DNA of 64,000 bases from Vibrio atlanticus (GCF_024347315.1 NZ_AP025460.1:2356001-2420000); one strand, 5' to 3'. Counted from the first letter of the stretch, positions 8,555-18,186 are shown. The notes: generated from the letters alone by a model not told the origin. Program-made: numbers and translations.

Positions 8555-10531
8555 ATGACTAACACATTCAAAAAAATGGCACTTCCAGTTGCAATCGCAA
8601 GTGCACTATTTGCTTCTGGCTTTGCATCAGCAACACCCACTGTTGAAGCAGTATCGAAAGTAGGCCAAGAACTTCAAACGGCAAACGCAGCTCAATACCA
8701 AAACATCGATCTTGATGCACGCTACAAAAGCGAGGTTCTATTCGAACACGAATCAAACATGTTCTGGGGCAAGGGCGAACGCATCCAAGTTGTTTCGAAA
8801 ACGGGCGACTCTCTGGCTTACACAGAAAAATCTGATCACGTTCATCCAACTCTGACTAAGCATGGCCGAAAAATGGACCAAGCAATCATCAAAGTAGATG
8901 ACAACATTTACCTTGGTTACGGTTTTGGTCTCGATACACCAGTAATGATTGAAGGCACTGACGGTATCATCATTGTTGATCCAGGTGAGTCGGTAGAAAT
9001 GGCTCAATCGGTTAAAGAACAGTTCCGTCAAATCACAGACAAGCCGGTTAAAGCAATCATCTATTCTCACAACCACATCGACCACATTTCTGGTGTTCGT
9101 GCATGGGTGACTGATGAAGAAGTAGCATCAGGCGAAGTAAAAATCATCGCTGAAGAAGGCCTAACCGCAGCAGTGGCTAACTGGTCTTCAAACCTAGGTA
9201 CTCTATTTGGTCACCGTACTTCTTACACAGGTGCTAAGCACGTAGAAGAAGGTGAGCACGGCACAGTAAACGACGGCCTTGGTCCACGTTTCATGCAAGG
9301 TGCTATCTCGTTCATTGAACCAAACCTGCTTGTACCAAGCCAGAGTCACATCGAAATCGAAATCGCTGGCGTGAAAATGCACATCGAGAACGTGCCATCT
9401 GAAACTAAAGATGAGTTAGTGGTTTACTTCCCAGAGCAAAAAATCCTGCACGCGGCTGAAGTACTTCAAGGCGAAAACTTCCCTAACCTTCACACCATCC
9501 GTGGTACTAAATTCCGTGACCCATCAATGTGGTTCAAGGGCATCGACGTAATGCGTAAGTTCGACACTGAGATCATGATTAACTCTCACGGTCGCCCTGT
9601 TGAAGGTAAAGAAGCGGTAGCTGACGTATTAACAGCTTACCGTGATGCGATTCAATACACGCATGACCAAACAATCCGTTACATGAACAAAGGTATGACG
9701 CCGGACGAGCTAGTTGAAGTGGTTAAACTTCCTAAGCACCTTGCAGAACACCCTTGGTTAGGTGAGCACTACGGTACCGTTGCACATGCTGTTCGTCAGA
9801 TCTACGTTGGTTACAACGGTTTCTTCGAAGCAGATCCATGGCAATTAGAGCCAATGGCTTACGAGCAACGTGCTAAAGCGTTCGTAGAGATCATGGGCGG
9901 CCGTGAGAACATCCTTACGACTGCACAAGCAGCAATTAAGGCTGAAAACTACACATTTGCAGCAGAAATTCTTTCTTACCCAATCACGGTAAACAAGCAA
10001 GATATGGAAGCTCGCGAGATGAAAGCACAAGCTTACAAAGCATGGGCTGCAGACCAAGTGAACATCAACTGGCGTAACTGGGCGCTTAACGCGGCGGCTG
10101 AACTAGAGAACAAACGTGACTTCTCTAACATGATCAGCTTCGCTTCTGTTGACGTGCTTACTGCGCTACCAAGCAAGCAGATCTTCGACATGATGACTTC
10201 AACGCTTATCGCAGAAAACTCGTTAGACGTGAACATGATGCTAACGTACAACTTCTCTGATACGAACGAAGCATTCACTATCGAAATCCGTAACGGTATT
10301 GCTCAGTTACACGAAGAAGCAGTAAAAGGCGCAGACGTTCAAATCGACACCACTCGTGCAGTACTGAACCAAATCTTGATTGCGGGTCCAAACGCTCAAC
10401 AAGTGATTGGTAGCAACCTACAGTCTGGTGCATTCAAGTTCTCGAACGGCGACATCAAAGGCTTCGGTCAATTCATGAGCTACTTCGATAAGCCAATGAC
10501 TCCAGAAGAGATCATGCTAATCGTTCGTTAA
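8555..10531 (+). CDS. Secreted alkyl sulfatase (metallo-beta-lactamase fold, SdsA1/YjcS type)
   Basis: A 658-residue exported enzyme that cleaves sulfate from primary or secondary alkyl sulfates such as surfactants. Residues 1-26 are a Sec signal peptide. The di-zinc motif HNHIDH (His172, His174, Asp176, His177) marks the metallo-beta-lactamase domain. It is followed by a helical dimerisation domain with DQTIRYMNKGMTPDELVEV and HYGTVAHAVRQIYVGYNGFF, then a C-terminal SCP2-like domain (last 120 residues), the three-domain order of SdsA1. It is a single gene ending in its own terminator. The palindrome shared with the LysR promoter suggests control by that regulator; released sulfate or fatty alcohol would be the useful products. 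Confidence 0.9.
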   Translation: MTNTFKKMALPVAIASALFASGFASATPTVEAVSKVGQELQTANAAQYQNIDLDARYKSEVLFEHESNMFWGKGERIQVVSKTGDSLAYTEKSDHVHPTLTKHGRKMDQAIIKVDDNIYLGYGFGLDTPVMIEGTDGIIIVDPGESVEMAQSVKEQFRQITDKPVKAIIYSHNHIDHISGVRAWVTDEEVASGEVKIIAEEGLTAAVANWSSNLGTLFGHRTSYTGAKHVEEGEHGTVNDGLGPRFMQGAISFIEPNLLVPSQSHIEIEIAGVKMHIENVPSETKDELVVYFPEQKILHAAEVLQGENFPNLHTIRGTKFRDPSMWFKGIDVMRKFDTEIMINSHGRPVEGKEAVADVLTAYRDAIQYTHDQTIRYMNKGMTPDELVEVVKLPKHLAEHPWLGEHYGTVAHAVRQIYVGYNGFFEADPWQLEPMAYEQRAKAFVEIMGGRENILTTAQAAIKAENYTFAAEILSYPITVNKQDMEAREMKAQAYKAWAADQVNINWRNWALNAAAELENKRDFSNMISFASVDVLTALPSKQIFDMMTSTLIAENSLDVNMMLTYNFSDTNEAFTIEIRNGIAQLHEEAVKGADVQIDTTRAVLNQILIAGPNAQQVIGSNLQSGAFKFSNGDIKGFGQFMSYFDKPMTPEEIMLIVR

Positions 10532-10580
10532 TTAGATATACACAAGCAAAGGCATGCTAAGGATGGCGAGCCGATAACTT

Positions 10581-10605
10581 AGGGACCCATTGTGGTCCCT
10601 TTATC
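10581..10605 (+). terminator. Terminator of the alkyl sulfatase gene
   Basis: A 7-bp stem AGGGACC/GGTCCCT with a 6-nt loop and a short T-rich tail (TTAT). Confidence 0.75.
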
Positions 10606-10698
10606 GTTTATTTATTGGTACAGTTCGCAACCTTCACTCAACAATCTCGATCTATTGTTGAAGTAAGAAAACTGCCCTAGTTCGTTTAAGGTTCACAC

Positions 10699-11187
10699 AT
10701 GCTAAAACGATTTGCTCTCATTCTTTCACTCACCTCTTCACTCACGTTTGCCTGTGGTCTTCACCAAGATACCGGATTTAGTTTAGTGACAGAGCCCGGT
10801 TCACTCGAGGTATTTGGCAACGTCATTACAGCCAGACAAGACGATGAATTCAACAACCTCAATAAGCCAGATCACTTTCGACTCTTTGCCATCAAGGCTG
10901 CGCTTGCGAAACCCCACCCAAGCAAAATTGAGTTCAACTTGTTCGAAGCAATCAAAGGTCATTACAGCCAAGTGAAATTTGAGAAGGGGGTCGATGTCTC
11001 AGGCCGAGATACTTTGCCTACTGAAGAAGACCTATTACTGATTACGGAACTCGATGTGTTCGATGCGCTAGCTACTGGCACTATATCTTGGGATCACGCG
11101 ACACTAAATGGCTTAGTGATCATCAATGGCCCACAAGATAAACGAGAGCAACTTGAAGATTGGCTTAGTGATATTTTTGAAGGGTAG
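10699..11187 (+). CDS. Small exported protein of unknown function
   Basis: A 162-residue protein with a Sec signal peptide (residues 1-18). The cleavage region SLTFACGL could be a weak lipobox with Cys19, so it may be a lipoprotein or a soluble periplasmic protein. The mature part is acidic with no membrane segment or motif I recognise. It has a fair ribosome site (AAGG), stands alone and converges on the RND operon. It may be an accessory to the upstream sulfatase locus, but its promoter lacks the ATCGT palindrome. Confidence 0.72.
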   Translation: MLKRFALILSLTSSLTFACGLHQDTGFSLVTEPGSLEVFGNVITARQDDEFNNLNKPDHFRLFAIKAALAKPHPSKIEFNLFEAIKGHYSQVKFEKGVDVSGRDTLPTEEDLLLITELDVFDALATGTISWDHATLNGLVIINGPQDKREQLEDWLSDIFEG

Positions 11188-11215
11188 TTGGAATGAATTT
11201 AGTGAGAGAACAACG

Positions 11216-11247
11216 CCATAATCGAACCAGATACGGCTCGATTATGG
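11216..11247. terminator. Hairpin between convergent genes
   Basis: A 10-bp perfect stem (CCATAATCGA with its complement) around a 12-nt loop, between convergent genes. No T run follows on either strand, so termination is likely but weak. Confidence 0.45.
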
Positions 11248-11278
11248 GTAATTGAAGAGAAGTGAAATAGAAAAGCAG

Positions 11279-14200
11279 TTATGCCGCTTGAGTCGCGATG
11301 TTTTTCCGCTGATTTCGAGTCATCAAATGATAAACCACAGGCACAAAGTAGAACGAGATAAGCGTGGTTAACACAGTACCGCCCACAATCGCGACCGCAA
11401 ACGGAGGCCAGAAGCCACCACCTGCGATGATCAATGGCATAAAGCCGCCAACAGTCGTTATCGTGGTTGAACTGATATGTCGAGTACATGACATCACAGC
11501 TTCAACGACTGCATCTACATTCCCGGAGGAAGCCTCTTTATCGAGTTTCAATTCGGTCAGAATCACAATGGCCGCGTTAATCGCTAAGCCCGCAATCCCA
11601 AGCATCGCGATGATCACCGTAAAACCAAATGGATAACCGAAGATCCACACCGACAACAACCCTAGCCCACCAGCCAATCCTGCTACCATGAAGATGATGC
11701 TACTCATTCGGAACGAGTTAAACGACATCACCACCACCAACACCATCAATACGACAACGACAGCGACATTCGAGATGAGGCTGTTGACTGAATTATCTCG
11801 TTCAGCGGATTCACCACCAAAACCAATCGTATAGCCCGATGGCATCTGATAGCTTTCTAGGCGTTTTTGGAATTCATTGAGCACGGTTTGAGGCAATACA
11901 CCCGCTTCAATATAACCCTCAATGGTATTCACACGTTGCCCATTTCTGCGCGTAATCGCACCACGACTTGTGGTCAGTTCAAGCTTAGCTAAGGTAGACA
12001 CATTGATACCCGTAGAATAGACATCAGAGCTTATCGGCAAGCGAATATTACTCAGGTGCGTCAAGTTCTCACGCGCATCATCCGCCACACGAACACGGAT
12101 AGGCACCGACTCGCTGCCCTCAATCACCGAGCCACTTTCACGACCTGTCAGCGTAGTTTGCAACATACCAGCAAACTGGTTCAATGAAATACCGTTGAGT
12201 TTTGCGGTGTCTTCATCGACCTTCAACCACACCTTCGGCGTACCCGGTTGCAGCGTTTCCCTTGTGTGCGTGACATGAGGAACACCTGCCAGAATCAATC
12301 GCACATCTTCACCAATTGCTTTTAGGGTATCGAGGTTTTCACCGTATACTCGCAGTTCAACGGGCGCGGTAAATGGAGGCCCTTGGTTGAGCTTACGTAC
12401 CAAGATTTGTGCTTCCGGCACCTCTTCATCCAACACCTTTTGCAGCTCAGGAATCAGCGCGTTAGCTTGGTCAAAGTTCTCTGTTTTCACCATCGCTTGC
12501 GAAAAGTATGGCGCGTTGTTTTGCCTTGCTTGCAAGTTGTAATAGAAGGATGGGAAGTTTGCGCCCACTAGCCAATCGATACGCTCCACTTCAGGGTAAC
12601 GATGAATGATGTCATCGATTTTCTCAGAGGTGTTTTTGGTGGCGTAAATGCTCGCTTGAGGCGGCATGTAAACCTGAATCTCAAACATGTCTCGGTCTGA
12701 TGGCGGGAAGAATTGCTCAGTCAGCTGAGACATGCTCCAGTAACCAGTAAATGGAACCAACAACACCAAAGCAATCGTGATGATTGGATGCGTGACACCA
12801 AAGCGGACAGAAGATGAGAACCAGCGCGTCAAAGCCGGGATTCTCAAACCCGTCATGTACCAATGGTGCTGCCCTTTCTTATCAACGTCGCTGAGTTGTT
12901 TCGGCAGTAACTTGGTCGCTAAGCCTGCGATTAAGGTGTGCGAAATAATGTAAGAGCCGATCAACGAGAAAGACACGGTAATCGCAATGCCACCGACAAA
13001 CTCACCCGATGCTCCCGGCATCAAAATAATCGGGGCAAACGCCAATACGGTGGTTAAGGTTGAGCCTAATAACGGCACCCATAAATGCTTCAATGCATTC
13101 ATGGTCGCTTCAGCTCGTTGTTGCCCTTTCAAGCGATAAGCCTGAATGGTATCAACCATCACCACTGCGTTATCGACCATGATCCCGAGCGCCACAATTA
13201 GGCCCGTCACCGACATTTGGTTAATCGGTACACCGGTCATTTTCATGATCGACAGGGTCAATAATGAGGTTAACGGCAGAGAAATTGCCACTAAGATCGC
13301 GGCACGCACGCCTAAAGTGACAAACAACACAATCAAGATCAGACCAAAACCGATCATCAAGCTTTTGCCTAAATCGTCTAAGCGAGTTTCGGTATAACCT
13401 TGCTGATTAAAGAGCACCGTCACCTTAACGTTACTTGGTAACTCTTGCTCAAATTTACCAATCAGAGCATTAGCTCGCGACGTCCAGTTGTCAACTCGCA
13501 GATCAGGGTGCATTCTTGCCGCGACAATCACACCCGGCTCACCATCAATAATAGCAATCTGGTCTTGTGGGGTTTTCTCACCACGTTTCACCGAAGCAAT
13601 GTCTTCCATACGGATGATGTGACCTTTGCTATCAGTGGCTATTGGCACTTGCTTAATGCGTTCAATAGAATCGAGTTCAGATTTAATTTCTAAGCCAAAG
13701 CGAGAATAAGCACTCACTAACTCGCCGGCGGAGTTCTTGGCGTCCGCCCCTTCGAGCGATTCAGCGATATTGGCACTTGAACGCCCTAGAGCAGCGGCAT
13801 CGGCAGTGCGTAAACTGATTTGAATCTCTTCTTGCGGCATCCCGTATTCATCAACGAATTCGGTACCCGACAAGGTTCGCAACCGCTTAGCGAGCTCTTT
13901 GGCATAGCGCCCGAGAGTTAATCTGTCAGGCTCGCCTGCACCAGACCAAGTTAGAGATGCGATGGTTGTGAAAGCATAGGTATGGTCGCTATCGAGATCG
14001 GGAGATTGAGAGCCCGCAGGCAAAATGGATTCGATGTCAGATAGTTTGTCGCGAGCTTGCGACCAGACGGGTTCAGGCTCGGTGATGGTGTCATTCAATT
14101 CGAGCGTGACAATAGACACGCCCGGTCTTGAGGTTGAGCTCACGAGTTTAACTTCACTCAGCTCACGCAGCTTGTTCTCGATAACTTCTGTTACCAAGGT

Positions 14201-14377
14201 TTCAACACGCTCGGCACTGGCTCCGGGGAAACTGGTAGTAATGTTCGCGTAACGGTTGATGATGACTGGGTCTTCTGCACGTGGCAACGTCATGAACGCC
14301 GAAATACCACTCACCATCAGCAGCGCGGTCATCAAGATAAGCAGTCGAGTGTTGGAAATAGTCTCTATAATTTTCAT
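11279..14377 (-). CDS. RND efflux transporter, inner-membrane permease
   Basis: A 1032-residue AcrB-superfamily pump that uses proton flow to drive drugs or other hydrophobic compounds out through a tripartite complex. Typical features are one N-terminal membrane helix, two large periplasmic loops and two blocks of transmembrane helices. The proton-relay helix reads GLIVALGIMVDNAVVMVDTI (near residue 395). The second half ends with PLIIAGGGFWPPFAVAIVGGTVLTTLISFYFVPVVY. It resembles the VmeI/AcrB-like single-gene pumps of Vibrio that borrow an outer-membrane channel. It starts 8 bp after the membrane-fusion gene, in one operon controlled by the divergent TetR gene. Confidence 0.94.
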   Translation of the reverse strand: MKIIETISNTRLLILMTALLMVSGISAFMTLPRAEDPVIINRYANITTSFPGASAERVETLVTEVIENKLRELSEVKLVSSTSRPGVSIVTLELNDTITEPEPVWSQARDKLSDIESILPAGSQSPDLDSDHTYAFTTIASLTWSGAGEPDRLTLGRYAKELAKRLRTLSGTEFVDEYGMPQEEIQISLRTADAAALGRSSANIAESLEGADAKNSAGELVSAYSRFGLEIKSELDSIERIKQVPIATDSKGHIIRMEDIASVKRGEKTPQDQIAIIDGEPGVIVAARMHPDLRVDNWTSRANALIGKFEQELPSNVKVTVLFNQQGYTETRLDDLGKSLMIGFGLILIVLFVTLGVRAAILVAISLPLTSLLTLSIMKMTGVPINQMSVTGLIVALGIMVDNAVVMVDTIQAYRLKGQQRAEATMNALKHLWVPLLGSTLTTVLAFAPIILMPGASGEFVGGIAITVSFSLIGSYIISHTLIAGLATKLLPKQLSDVDKKGQHHWYMTGLRIPALTRWFSSSVRFGVTHPIITIALVLLVPFTGYWSMSQLTEQFFPPSDRDMFEIQVYMPPQASIYATKNTSEKIDDIIHRYPEVERIDWLVGANFPSFYYNLQARQNNAPYFSQAMVKTENFDQANALIPELQKVLDEEVPEAQILVRKLNQGPPFTAPVELRVYGENLDTLKAIGEDVRLILAGVPHVTHTRETLQPGTPKVWLKVDEDTAKLNGISLNQFAGMLQTTLTGRESGSVIEGSESVPIRVRVADDARENLTHLSNIRLPISSDVYSTGINVSTLAKLELTTSRGAITRRNGQRVNTIEGYIEAGVLPQTVLNEFQKRLESYQMPSGYTIGFGGESAERDNSVNSLISNVAVVVVLMVLVVVMSFNSFRMSSIIFMVAGLAGGLGLLSVWIFGYPFGFTVIIAMLGIAGLAINAAIVILTELKLDKEASSGNVDAVVEAVMSCTRHISSTTITTVGGFMPLIIAGGGFWPPFAVAIVGGTVLTTLISFYFVPVVYHLMTRNQRKNIATQAA

Positions 14378-14385
14378 ACTATTTC

Positions 14386-15501
14386 CTATTCAGCAGTAAC
14401 GCTAGCTGGCTTTACGGTTTGTCCGGGAACTAAACGATGTAAACCACTGGCAATCACTTGTTCACCGTCTTCAATCGCCCCACTTACGTACGCTTGTTGA
14501 TTGTTAGCAAACAACACCTGAACGCTTCGACGTTCGACCTTGTTGTCTTCACCAATCACAAAGATGTTCCACACACCGCGTAGGCCGTCAATCAAACCCG
14601 TTAATGGCACCCAGTAGCCTTGGTCATCAATCTGTTCATCAAATTTCAGATAGGCAAGTTGCCCTTCTAATACCGACGATTGTTCAGGAAAAAGATAACG
14701 CAAACCGACACTGCGAGACTGTGTGTCGACCATTGCGCCCGGATTCAACAGGCTCACAGCAAATTCATCTCGCCCGACGCGAATACTTGGGGCGGAAAGT
14801 GAAGTAACCTTTTTCATTTGATGGGCAGGAATACCGATAAAGGCTTCCTTCCCTTCAGAGGCAAGCAGTGTAAGAGTTGGATTCCCTACATTCACTACAT
14901 CTCCAAGCGAGACAAAGCGTGTTGCGATGGTGCCAGAATAAGGCGCACGAACTGTCGATTTCACCAACTTCAATTGATTGCCTTTTACCGAGGCATCGAT
15001 GCGTAGCAAGTTAGCCCGCAATACGCGTTGTTCACTGGTGAGAGAATCAATCTCCGCTTCGGCACTGAAGCCTTTCGCTTTCAACGAACGTTGACGCTTT
15101 AAGTTAGCAGCAACAAGACTCAACTGAGCTTTCACTTCTTCAGCCTGCGCTTTCAGTTGGCTAGACTCAGTTTCCAAAAGTTGAGTATCCAATCGAATCA
15201 ACGGCTGACCCGTTGTAACTGTGTCACCGACATCCACCAGAATCTCGTTTACTTTGCCCGCCAGTTCGAAACCTAAATTAGCCTGCTGACCCGCCTTAAC
15301 CACACCGACATATTCACGCTGAACTGCATAAGAGGAAGACAGCGCCAAGGCCATCGTTTCCACCGTTAAAATGGTTTGGACGCTCGATGCCGTTTCAGCG
15401 GTTGAATCAACCGACTCTTGGGCTTGTTCCTTTTCGCCACATCCAACAAGAAAAGCCGACAACGCCACTGCCACTGCGCTTCCCTTCATCAATTTATACA
15501 T
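14386..15501 (-). CDS. RND efflux periplasmic adaptor (membrane-fusion lipoprotein)
   Basis: A 371-residue lipoprotein: signal peptide with lipobox LVGC (Cys21). It then has the split lipoyl domain (AGKVNEILVDVGDTVTTGQPLIRLDTQ and STVRAPYSGTIATRFVSLGDVVNVG) flanking an alpha-helical hairpin (about residues 110-170), then beta-barrel and membrane-proximal domains. It links the RND pump to an outer-membrane channel. It is first in the operon, just before the pump gene. A 27-bp palindrome lies 51 bp before its start and probably binds the divergent TetR repressor. Confidence 0.93.
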   Translation of the reverse strand: MYKLMKGSAVAVALSAFLVGCGEKEQAQESVDSTAETASSVQTILTVETMALALSSSYAVQREYVGVVKAGQQANLGFELAGKVNEILVDVGDTVTTGQPLIRLDTQLLETESSQLKAQAEEVKAQLSLVAANLKRQRSLKAKGFSAEAEIDSLTSEQRVLRANLLRIDASVKGNQLKLVKSTVRAPYSGTIATRFVSLGDVVNVGNPTLTLLASEGKEAFIGIPAHQMKKVTSLSAPSIRVGRDEFAVSLLNPGAMVDTQSRSVGLRYLFPEQSSVLEGQLAYLKFDEQIDDQGYWVPLTGLIDGLRGVWNIFVIGEDNKVERRSVQVLFANNQQAYVSGAIEDGEQVIASGLHRLVPGQTVKPASVTAE

Positions 15502-15552
15502 ACGTACTGTTCCTATGCGGTACTCAATTATGTTCTTTTTTTAGACTAACCA

Positions 15553-15579
15553 AATCAAACTAGACTGTCTAGTTTGATT
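15553..15579. promoter_or_regulatory. TetR operator candidate (27-bp perfect palindrome)
   Basis: Arms AATCAAACTAGAC and its exact complement flank one central T. It lies in the 201-bp gap between the RND operon and the tetR gene, so one bound repressor could shut both. TetR-family operators are typically palindromes of this size. Confidence 0.75.
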
Positions 15580-15702
15580 GTGTTAAAAATAAGTTTCATC
15601 GTTAATGATTGATAAAACCATCACAAAAAGCATAATGCTTAGCGCAGAACGAAATGCATTGAACTGAGCAACACCAAGTACCAAGTAGCGAGAAGCAAGC
15701 AC

Positions 15703-16317
15703 GTGACTAAAATCATCAAGAGTGAACAGAAGAGATCGCAGATCTTAACCGCAGCCAGCCAACTTTTCTCTGAACATGGCTTCAAGATCAATATGGATCA
15801 GATAGCCAAAGCAGCGAACGTTTCTAAGCAAACGGTCTACTCTCACTTTAAAAACAAAGACGAACTTTTCGAAACCTGCATGCAAACCAAGTGTGCGGAG
15901 CGAGAACTCAGTCCTGCAGCCTTTGATATGGATGCTGCGGTGGGTGATGAGTTGGTGAAGTTTGGTGTGAAGTTTCAGGATTTATTACTTGATGAACAAT
16001 CTAGACAAACCTTTCAAAATGCCATTAGCCAAGCGAATACGCATCCAGAGATCGCCTCTATCTATTTAGAAACTGGCCCTCAGAAAACCACAAAATTACT
16101 CGCTGATTATTTGCAGTCGAAAATAGACTCTGGTGATCTCACACTGTCGACATCAAGCTCACCAGTTATTGCAGCACGCCAACTGTTGCTGATGTTTCAC
16201 GGCAAATCGGCATATTGGGGATTCTTCGGACACGATAGCGGAGAATCTGAAGAAGAAAGACTTCACTACACTCGCGAATGTGTCGCGCTGTTCTTAAACG
16301 GCAATCAGCCTCACTAG
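15703..16317 (+). CDS. TetR family repressor of the RND operon
   Basis: A 204-residue TetR/AcrR-type regulator. The DNA-binding domain occupies residues 8-55 (RSQILTAASQLFSEHGFKINMDQIAKAANVSKQTVYSHFKNKDELFE), with a C-terminal ligand and dimerisation domain of the TetR_C AefR/RamR-like kind. It begins with GTG at 15703. The gene is transcribed away from the efflux operon across a perfect 27-bp palindrome, the usual arrangement for a pump repressor released by its substrate. The inducer is unknown. Confidence 0.92.
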   Translation: MTKIIKSEQKRSQILTAASQLFSEHGFKINMDQIAKAANVSKQTVYSHFKNKDELFETCMQTKCAERELSPAAFDMDAAVGDELVKFGVKFQDLLLDEQSRQTFQNAISQANTHPEIASIYLETGPQKTTKLLADYLQSKIDSGDLTLSTSSSPVIAARQLLLMFHGKSAYWGFFGHDSGESEEERLHYTRECVALFLNGNQPH

Positions 16318-16339
16318 TTTGAGCCCGACTAAATGAGGG

Positions 16340-17251
16340 TTAGTTAGCAGGAGCAGCTGACTCAAGAAGTAACTCATAGAAACGTTGAGCAGCAGGGCCT
16401 GTCTTGGCTCCTTTTGGTAAAGTCAGGTGCAGCGGAACGTGATACCCACTGCCATTTTCGACATTCAACACAGTGAGCTTGTCACTTCCTCGGCTTTCAA
16501 CAATGTGCTTTGGTAGTCGACAATACCCGACTCCCTGCTCTACCGCGCCAAACGCATGGTCGAAATTGTCCACCGTAATACGCTGACTCGACTTCAACCA
16601 GCCCACATCCTGTTTGTTCCCTTGCTTTTTGCTGCCTTGACTAGTTTGAGCACCTAAATCTCGCACCACAATTTGCGGCAAAGACGACAGTTGATTCAAC
16701 GACACTGAAACGGCACTTGCTAACGGATGTGAGCTAGCAACTACTGGCTCCATCATCGTAAAACCAAAGGCTTCGGCTGAGTAATTAGTAATAGGCAAGT
16801 TGATGATAGCCACATCAGCCAGTTCTTGAGTCACCAGTTCGGTTGTTTTAGACAGAGACGTTTCAATCACTTGTATCGATGTGGTGTTGTTCTCCGTCAA
16901 AAATGCAGCCATCGGTTGATAAAGGCGTTCAAGGCAGCACAAGTGATCAACAGCAACCACAATTTCAGACTCAACACCTTTCGCTAGCTGTTCACTGATC
17001 AACTCTAGCTCGCGAGCTTGTTCCAACATACTGCTTGCACGGCGCAACAGTGATTTCCCATCCTCCGACAATACCGCCCTACGACCTTCAACCTGCACTA
17101 AAGAAACACCCAATTGGTCTTCCAATTTTCTCAACGCATAAATCAGCGTGGTGTGGCTCTTGTTCAATTGCAGTGCCGCCGCCTGAATACTGCCTGCGCG
17201 GTCAATCTCGTAAAGGGTTTGCCATTGGTCGAGGGTGGTTTTCAATCTCAT
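16340..17251 (-). CDS. LysR family transcriptional regulator
   Basis: A 303-residue LysR-type regulator with HTH residues 7-60 (WQTLYEIDRAGSIQAAALQLNKSHTTLIYALRKLEDQLGVSLVQVEGRRAVLS) and a periplasmic-binding-like effector domain. It is divergent from the YdhR-like monooxygenase gene at 17408 across 156 bp, so it probably regulates that gene and the membrane protein behind it. The ligand is not predictable from sequence. It converges with tetR with only 22 bp between them and no clear terminator. Confidence 0.88.
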   Translation of the reverse strand: MRLKTTLDQWQTLYEIDRAGSIQAAALQLNKSHTTLIYALRKLEDQLGVSLVQVEGRRAVLSEDGKSLLRRASSMLEQARELELISEQLAKGVESEIVVAVDHLCCLERLYQPMAAFLTENNTTSIQVIETSLSKTTELVTQELADVAIINLPITNYSAEAFGFTMMEPVVASSHPLASAVSVSLNQLSSLPQIVVRDLGAQTSQGSKKQGNKQDVGWLKSSQRITVDNFDHAFGAVEQGVGYCRLPKHIVESRGSDKLTVLNVENGSGYHVPLHLTLPKGAKTGPAAQRFYELLLESAAPAN

Positions 17252-17407
17252 CGGTCTAAAATCCTGACAGTTAATAACTATATTATGAACTTTTCTGTCT
17301 GTTTTTTACAGGTAATATCTATTCCAACAGGCAATCAAGCCCCCTACGTTTTGCGAAATGACCATGAGTCTCAGCGCAATACCAAGTAACTGTTTGGAGA
17401 AATAACC

Positions 17408-17713
17408 ATGAAATTATTACAAGTTGATTTTGAATTTAGCGGCCCATTTGGTGAAGAGATGTCAAACGCACTCGTTGACCTAGCAAAGTCTATTAACAAC
17501 GAACCGGGTATGATCTGGAAAATCTGGACAGAAAACGAAGCTGAAAGACTGGGCGGTGGTGTCTATCTTTTTGAAGACCAACTCAGTGCAGAGGCTTACC
17601 TAGCGATGCATAGCGCTCGCTTAAAAGAGATGGGTGTTGAAGAAGTGCGTGGTGTGATTTTTGACGTGAACCAGCCTTTAACTACCATTAATAAAGGCCC
17701 AATCAACGACTAG
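17408..17713 (+). CDS. YdhR-like putative monooxygenase (dimeric alpha/beta barrel)
   Basis: A 101-residue protein of the YdhR/ABM-superfamily fold. Diagnostic stretches are LLQVDFEFSGPFG at the N-terminus, PGMIWKIWTENEAERLGGGVYLFED in the middle and the ending EEVRGVIFDVNQPLTTINKGPI, close to E. coli YdhR in length and motif. Such small dimeric barrels resemble cofactor-less monooxygenases acting on aromatic compounds, but the physiological reaction is unproven. Ribosome site TTGGAGA precedes the ATG. The divergent LysR gene is the likely regulator, and the small membrane protein 76 bp downstream may be co-transcribed. Confidence 0.85.
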   Translation: MKLLQVDFEFSGPFGEEMSNALVDLAKSINNEPGMIWKIWTENEAERLGGGVYLFEDQLSAEAYLAMHSARLKEMGVEEVRGVIFDVNQPLTTINKGPIND

Positions 17714-17789
17714 TTAATTCGCTGAATGAAAACAAAGCGATTGGAATGAATAAAGAATTAGCGACAGGCACGAGATAGAGAGATAACAA

Positions 17790-18164
17790 ATGAACAATAA
17801 AACGTTTTTAAGCCTACACGGCATTATTTACGCAGGGTTTGCCATCGCACTGTTTTTTATCCCAACGGTAATGTGGCCCATGTATGGTGTGGAAATTAAT
17901 GATAAGTACGCTTACTTTCTCTCTCAACACACCAGTATCTTTCTGGGTGGTATCGCAGCAATAAGCTGGTTGCTTAGAGACATTGAACCCGGCGTATCAG
18001 CTAAAAAACTCATCCAAGGTTTAGTGGTTACGAATATGCTTGGCGCCATCATCACTCTGTATGCCGCGTTTACCGGCATTTTTGTTGGTTTTGGTTGGAG
18101 TGACCCTGCGTTCTTCCTATCGCTATCGGTGCTCAGCGTGTTGCAGGTTCGTCGACAAGGCTAG
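17790..18164 (+). CDS. Small four-helix membrane protein of unknown function
   Basis: A 124-residue hydrophobic protein with about four membrane segments (roughly 8-28, 44-62, 75-95 and 98-118) and no motif I recognise. It follows the YdhR-like gene by 76 bp, has a ribosome site (GAGAGATAAC) and ends before a strong terminator, so the two probably form one transcription unit under LysR control. It might be a quinone- or aromatic-related accessory, but that is only context. Confidence 0.7.
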   Translation: MNNKTFLSLHGIIYAGFAIALFFIPTVMWPMYGVEINDKYAYFLSQHTSIFLGGIAAISWLLRDIEPGVSAKKLIQGLVVTNMLGAIITLYAAFTGIFVGFGWSDPAFFLSLSVLSVLQVRRQG

Positions 18165-18186
18165 TTCATAAAAAACCAAACCAATA

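Noticed and set aside
8428..8640. Minus-strand frame over the alkyl sulfatase promoter
   Set aside because: It overlaps the palindrome and the sulfatase signal-peptide coding region in antisense; a shadow frame.
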